Shown here one piece after another: positions 6,700-8,430 of a stretch of 8,430 nucleotides of DNA. The number at the start of each line of letters is the position of its first letter. Position 1 is the first letter of the stretch. Location: NCBI GenBank assembly GCA_947472635.1, contig CANJDY010000105.1:1-8430 (forward strand), written 5' to 3'. A program made the position numbers and the translations under genes. This DNA is from Chitinophagaceae bacterium (GTDB lineage Bacteria; Bacteroidota; Bacteroidia; Chitinophagales; Chitinophagaceae). Under the pieces are notes generated by a model, which was given only the letters and a program-made list of their open reading frames with translations, ran no database searches and was not told the DNA's origin.

Positions 6700-7778
6700 T
6701 ATTTTGAAGATTGATTGATTTCATCCAATCTTGGTCGTAACCTTTGCCTACTTTTATTAAAAACCATTCGGCCCTTTTCGATTCCTTTCCTTAATTCTTT
6801 TTGCGCATCCATGGGAAGGTTGAAAATAGATTGACACTCAACAGAACAACAACCATCCATTTTTTCGGCACAGGAAGTGCATTGTATAAACAACAAATGA
6901 CAACCATCATTATTGCAGTTGGTATGTGTATCTGCAGGTATGCCGCATTGATGACATTTAGCAATCACCTCATCGGTAATTCGCTCCCCTAGCCGATCAT
7001 CGAACACGAAATTTTTACCAATAAACTTACTTTCCAACCCCTGTTCTCTAGCCTGTTTAGCATAATTAATTATTCCCCCTTCCAAATGAAAAACATTATT
7101 AAATCCGTTGTGTAGCATATAGGCACTGGCTTTTTCACATCTGATACCACCGGTGCAATACATAATAATATTCTTATCCTTTTCATCCTTCATCATTTCC
7201 ACCGCCATCGGTAACTGTTCACGAAAGGTATCGCTCGGTATTTCTACCGCTTTTACAAAATGCCCGACCTCATACTCGTAATGATTTCTCATATCAATAA
7301 CAATGGTATTTTCATCCTGTAGTAAAGCATTCATTTGCGAAGCATTTACATACTTCCCTCGCTTCATCATAGTAAACGCTGGATCATGGATGCCGTCTGC
7401 CACTATTTTATCCCTAACTTTTATTTTTAACACCCAAAAAGATTTGCCATGGCTTGATTCCTCATGCGGACGGATGGAATTGTCAACCGCAATATTCAAT
7501 CGCAATTCCTTAAAATACTCTAGGGAATACAGGTAATTGGTAAAGGATTCCACATTACTATCGGGTACACTTATCTGCGCATTTATGCCTTCATGAGCAA
7601 TGTAAATTCTTCCAAACACTTTTAGTGCATCCAGCTCCTTATACAAATTGTCCCTGAAATGAAGGGGATCCTCAATGGGGAAATATTGATAAAATGAAAT
7701 GGTGGTACGATGTTCCTTTTCCTCGTACAATAACTTTTTTAACTCCGCCTGGGAGACACGGTTGTGAAGTAATGCCAT
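6699..7778 (-). CDS. trhO: tRNA uridine(34) 5-hydroxylase, rhodanese family
   Basis: TrhO (YceA, UPF0176) catalyses oxygen-dependent hydroxylation of uridine 34 in tRNA anticodons to ho5U, a wobble modification later converted to cmo5U or mo5U. The 359 residues match the family length (about 350 in E. coli). The N-terminal domain (about 1-125) has [10 protein letters not shown] and [18 protein letters not shown]. The rhodanese domain (about 143-243) has [14 protein letters not shown] and the active-site loop [12 protein letters not shown] with catalytic Cys208 and nearby Cys214. The C-terminal part (about 250-359) has [15 protein letters not shown] and a Cys-rich block with C275, C278, C288, C293, C300, C303, C310, C311 and C315, probably metal-binding, then a basic FNKSRQRLR. 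Start fits the conserved LLHNR opening of the family. A 6-bp hairpin lies 14 bases upstream. It converges with the lactonase-family gene and follows the DUF5686 gene by 165 bases; a separate promoter is likely. Confidence 0.97.
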   Translation of the reverse strand: MALLHNRVSQAELKKLLYEEKEHRTTISFYQYFPIEDPLHFRDNLYKELDALKVFGRIYIAHEGINAQISVPDSNVESFTNYLYSLEYFKELRLNIAVDNSIRPHEESSHGKSFWVLKIKVRDKIVADGIHDPAFTMMKRGKYVNASQMNALLQDENTIVIDMRNHYEYEVGHFVKAVEIPSDTFREQLPMAVEMMKDEKDKNIIMYCTGGIRCEKASAYMLHNGFNNVFHLEGGIINYAKQAREQGLESKFIGKNFVFDDRLGERITDEVIAKCHQCGIPADTHTNCNNDGCHLLFIQCTSCAEKMDGCCSVECQSIFNLPMDAQKELRKGIEKGRMVFNKSRQRLRPRLDEINQSSK

Positions 7779-7943
7779 AAGTCATATTTTGATCCTGTTG
7801 CGACAGGAAATTTATTTTTCAACCAGCGATGTTGCCAGCTAATAAATGAATTGGATGCTTGCAGGGCAAACCAAATTATAAGCAAAGATAATAGATTAGA
7901 TTCCCTTAGTAATTTATAGAAGCAAAAATTAAAGTATTTTGAA
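7779..7943 (-). promoter_or_regulatory. trhO upstream spacer with -7-like box and leader hairpin
   Basis: This 165-base gap lies between the DUF5686 stop and the trhO start. On the minus strand TATCTTTG (7890-7883) is a perfect match to the Bacteroidota -7 consensus TAnnTTTG, but the nearest upstream TTTG (7926-7923) is 32 bases away, too far for a normal -33 box. Closer to the gene, TCCTGT and ACAGGA (7808-7793, central CGCA on the minus strand) form a clean 6-bp hairpin ending 14 bases before the ATG. No good terminator for the DUF5686 gene was seen. Confidence 0.35.
7793..7808 (-). promoter_or_regulatory. Leader hairpin before trhO
   Basis: Perfect inverted repeat TCCTGT-CGCA-ACAGGA on the minus strand, a six-pair stem with a four-base loop, placed 14 bases upstream of the trhO ATG. 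No T run follows it closely, so it is not a terminator by itself. It could shape ribosome access or be a dyad operator. Confidence 0.35.
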
Positions 7944-8430
7944 CTACCTCTTACGTTTGATGCCATCTCCAAGCACCCCACCAGTTCCAATCCGAATACC
8001 TGTCATAGTTCTTGTGCCATTCTGATAGGCGGCAACAAAATCAACCCTGAATACTTTTAGTATATTTTCCAACCCAACAAATAGCTCCGAATAGTTATTG
8101 GACTGGTTTATAAAAAAGGCATTCCCCCCTGATACCAAATTCCAGTTCAACCGATTAAAAAAAGGAATTTTATTGGTCAACAAACCATTGAAATGATGCT
8201 CTAGGTGTGCAATGCAATAAAAAGTTCCCGTAGTACTGTTGGCGTAATAAGGAGCTAACTGAAAACTATTCAGGTATTCACCCGCAGCCAACGATCGGTT
8301 ACCATTAAAATGCTGATAGTCCGGAATAAAAACAGCCTCTCGGCTGATGAAACCGCCCACACCTACTTTATAATGGAAAGTTCCGGCCAATTTTAAATTT
8401 TTATCATCCCAAACACTTAACCGCCACTTA
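7944..8430 (-). CDS. C-terminal part of DUF5686-type outer-membrane protein (partial)
   Basis: The reading frame stays open to the right edge (last full codon 8427-8429), so the start lies outside the window; the TTG at 8390 is an internal Leu codon, not a start. The visible 161 or so residues look like the C-terminal beta-barrel region of DUF5686 / carboxypeptidase-regulatory-like outer-membrane proteins of the Bacteroidota. Evidence is the alternating beta-strand pattern, HLEHHFNGLLTNKIPFFNRL, then NWNLVSGGNAFF, and the typical ENILKVFRVDFVAAYQNG near the end. The family is predicted to sit in the outer membrane; its substrate is not established. The protein ends GDGIKRKR, basic and without the usual terminal aromatic residue. 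It precedes trhO on the same strand with a 165-base gap, so linkage is probably only positional. Confidence 0.75.
   Translation of the reverse strand, partial: KWRLSVWDDKNLKLAGTFHYKVGVGGFISREAVFIPDYQHFNGNRSLAAGEYLNSFQLAPYYANSTTGTFYCIAHLEHHFNGLLTNKIPFFNRLNWNLVSGGNAFFINQSNNYSELFVGLENILKVFRVDFVAAYQNGTRTMTGIRIGTGGVLGDGIKRKR

Noticed and set aside
7739..7990. 83-residue minus-strand reading frame with a hydrophobic segment (LLSLLIIWFALQA)
   Set aside because: It overlaps the DUF5686 3' end by 47 bases and the trhO start by 40 bases in another frame, and most of it is the intergenic spacer. It has no recognisable family. A small membrane protein cannot be excluded but is not supported.
8390..8430. 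TTG at 8390 as the start of a complete 148-residue protein
   Set aside because: The frame continues upstream without a stop to the window edge and the protein looks like only the end of a much longer barrel, so the gene is partial.
1..8430. CRISPR array, insertion sequence, tRNA or defence genes
   Set aside because: No regularly spaced repeats, terminal inverted repeats with a transposase, cloverleaf sequences or defence-type proteins were seen on either strand.

Overview
The window looks like chromosome from a member of the Bacteroidota, most likely the Chitinophagaceae or a relative. The DNA is AT-rich. Start codons follow A/T-rich leaders (for example AAATAAACCAATATG) with no visible Shine-Dalgarno sequence. 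There is a TonB-dependent receptor with an N-terminal carboxypeptidase-regulatory-like domain and a C-terminal DUF5686-type outer-membrane protein, both typical of that phylum. The family assignment rests on recognising protein families by eye, without database searches.

Layout. Positions 1-209 hold no gene I can support. A strong rho-independent terminator (about 200-241) closes a minus-strand pair. The upstream gene of the pair is a 924-residue TonB-dependent receptor (4269 to 1495). It is followed after 30 bases by a 399-residue lipoprotein with two fasciclin (FAS1) domains (1464 to 265). The 137-base divergent spacer at 4270-4406 separates this pair from plus-strand purC (4407-5336), the SAICAR synthase of purine biosynthesis. 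Next on the plus strand is a signal-peptide-bearing seven-bladed propeller protein of the lactonase / 6-phosphogluconolactonase-like family (ending at 6611). It meets minus-strand trhO (7778 to 6699) tail to tail across a hairpin-rich 87-base spacer. TrhO is the rhodanese-type enzyme for tRNA uridine-34 5-hydroxylation. The right edge carries the 3' end of a minus-strand DUF5686-type outer-membrane protein whose start is outside the window.

How the genes work together. purC and trhO are housekeeping genes. The propeller protein, the receptor and the FAS1 lipoprotein are exported. The receptor/FAS1 pair is the part most likely to be a little-described system. It resembles a SusC/SusD-style uptake unit in layout, but the receptor is not an evident SusC and the surface lipoprotein is a FAS1 protein instead of SusD. 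The two genes share a repeated leader motif, and each contains a long homopolymer run where a one-base slip would cut off the protein (C8 between the two FAS1 domains; T9 in the receptor signal peptide). No CRISPR array, mobile element, tRNA or rRNA was seen.
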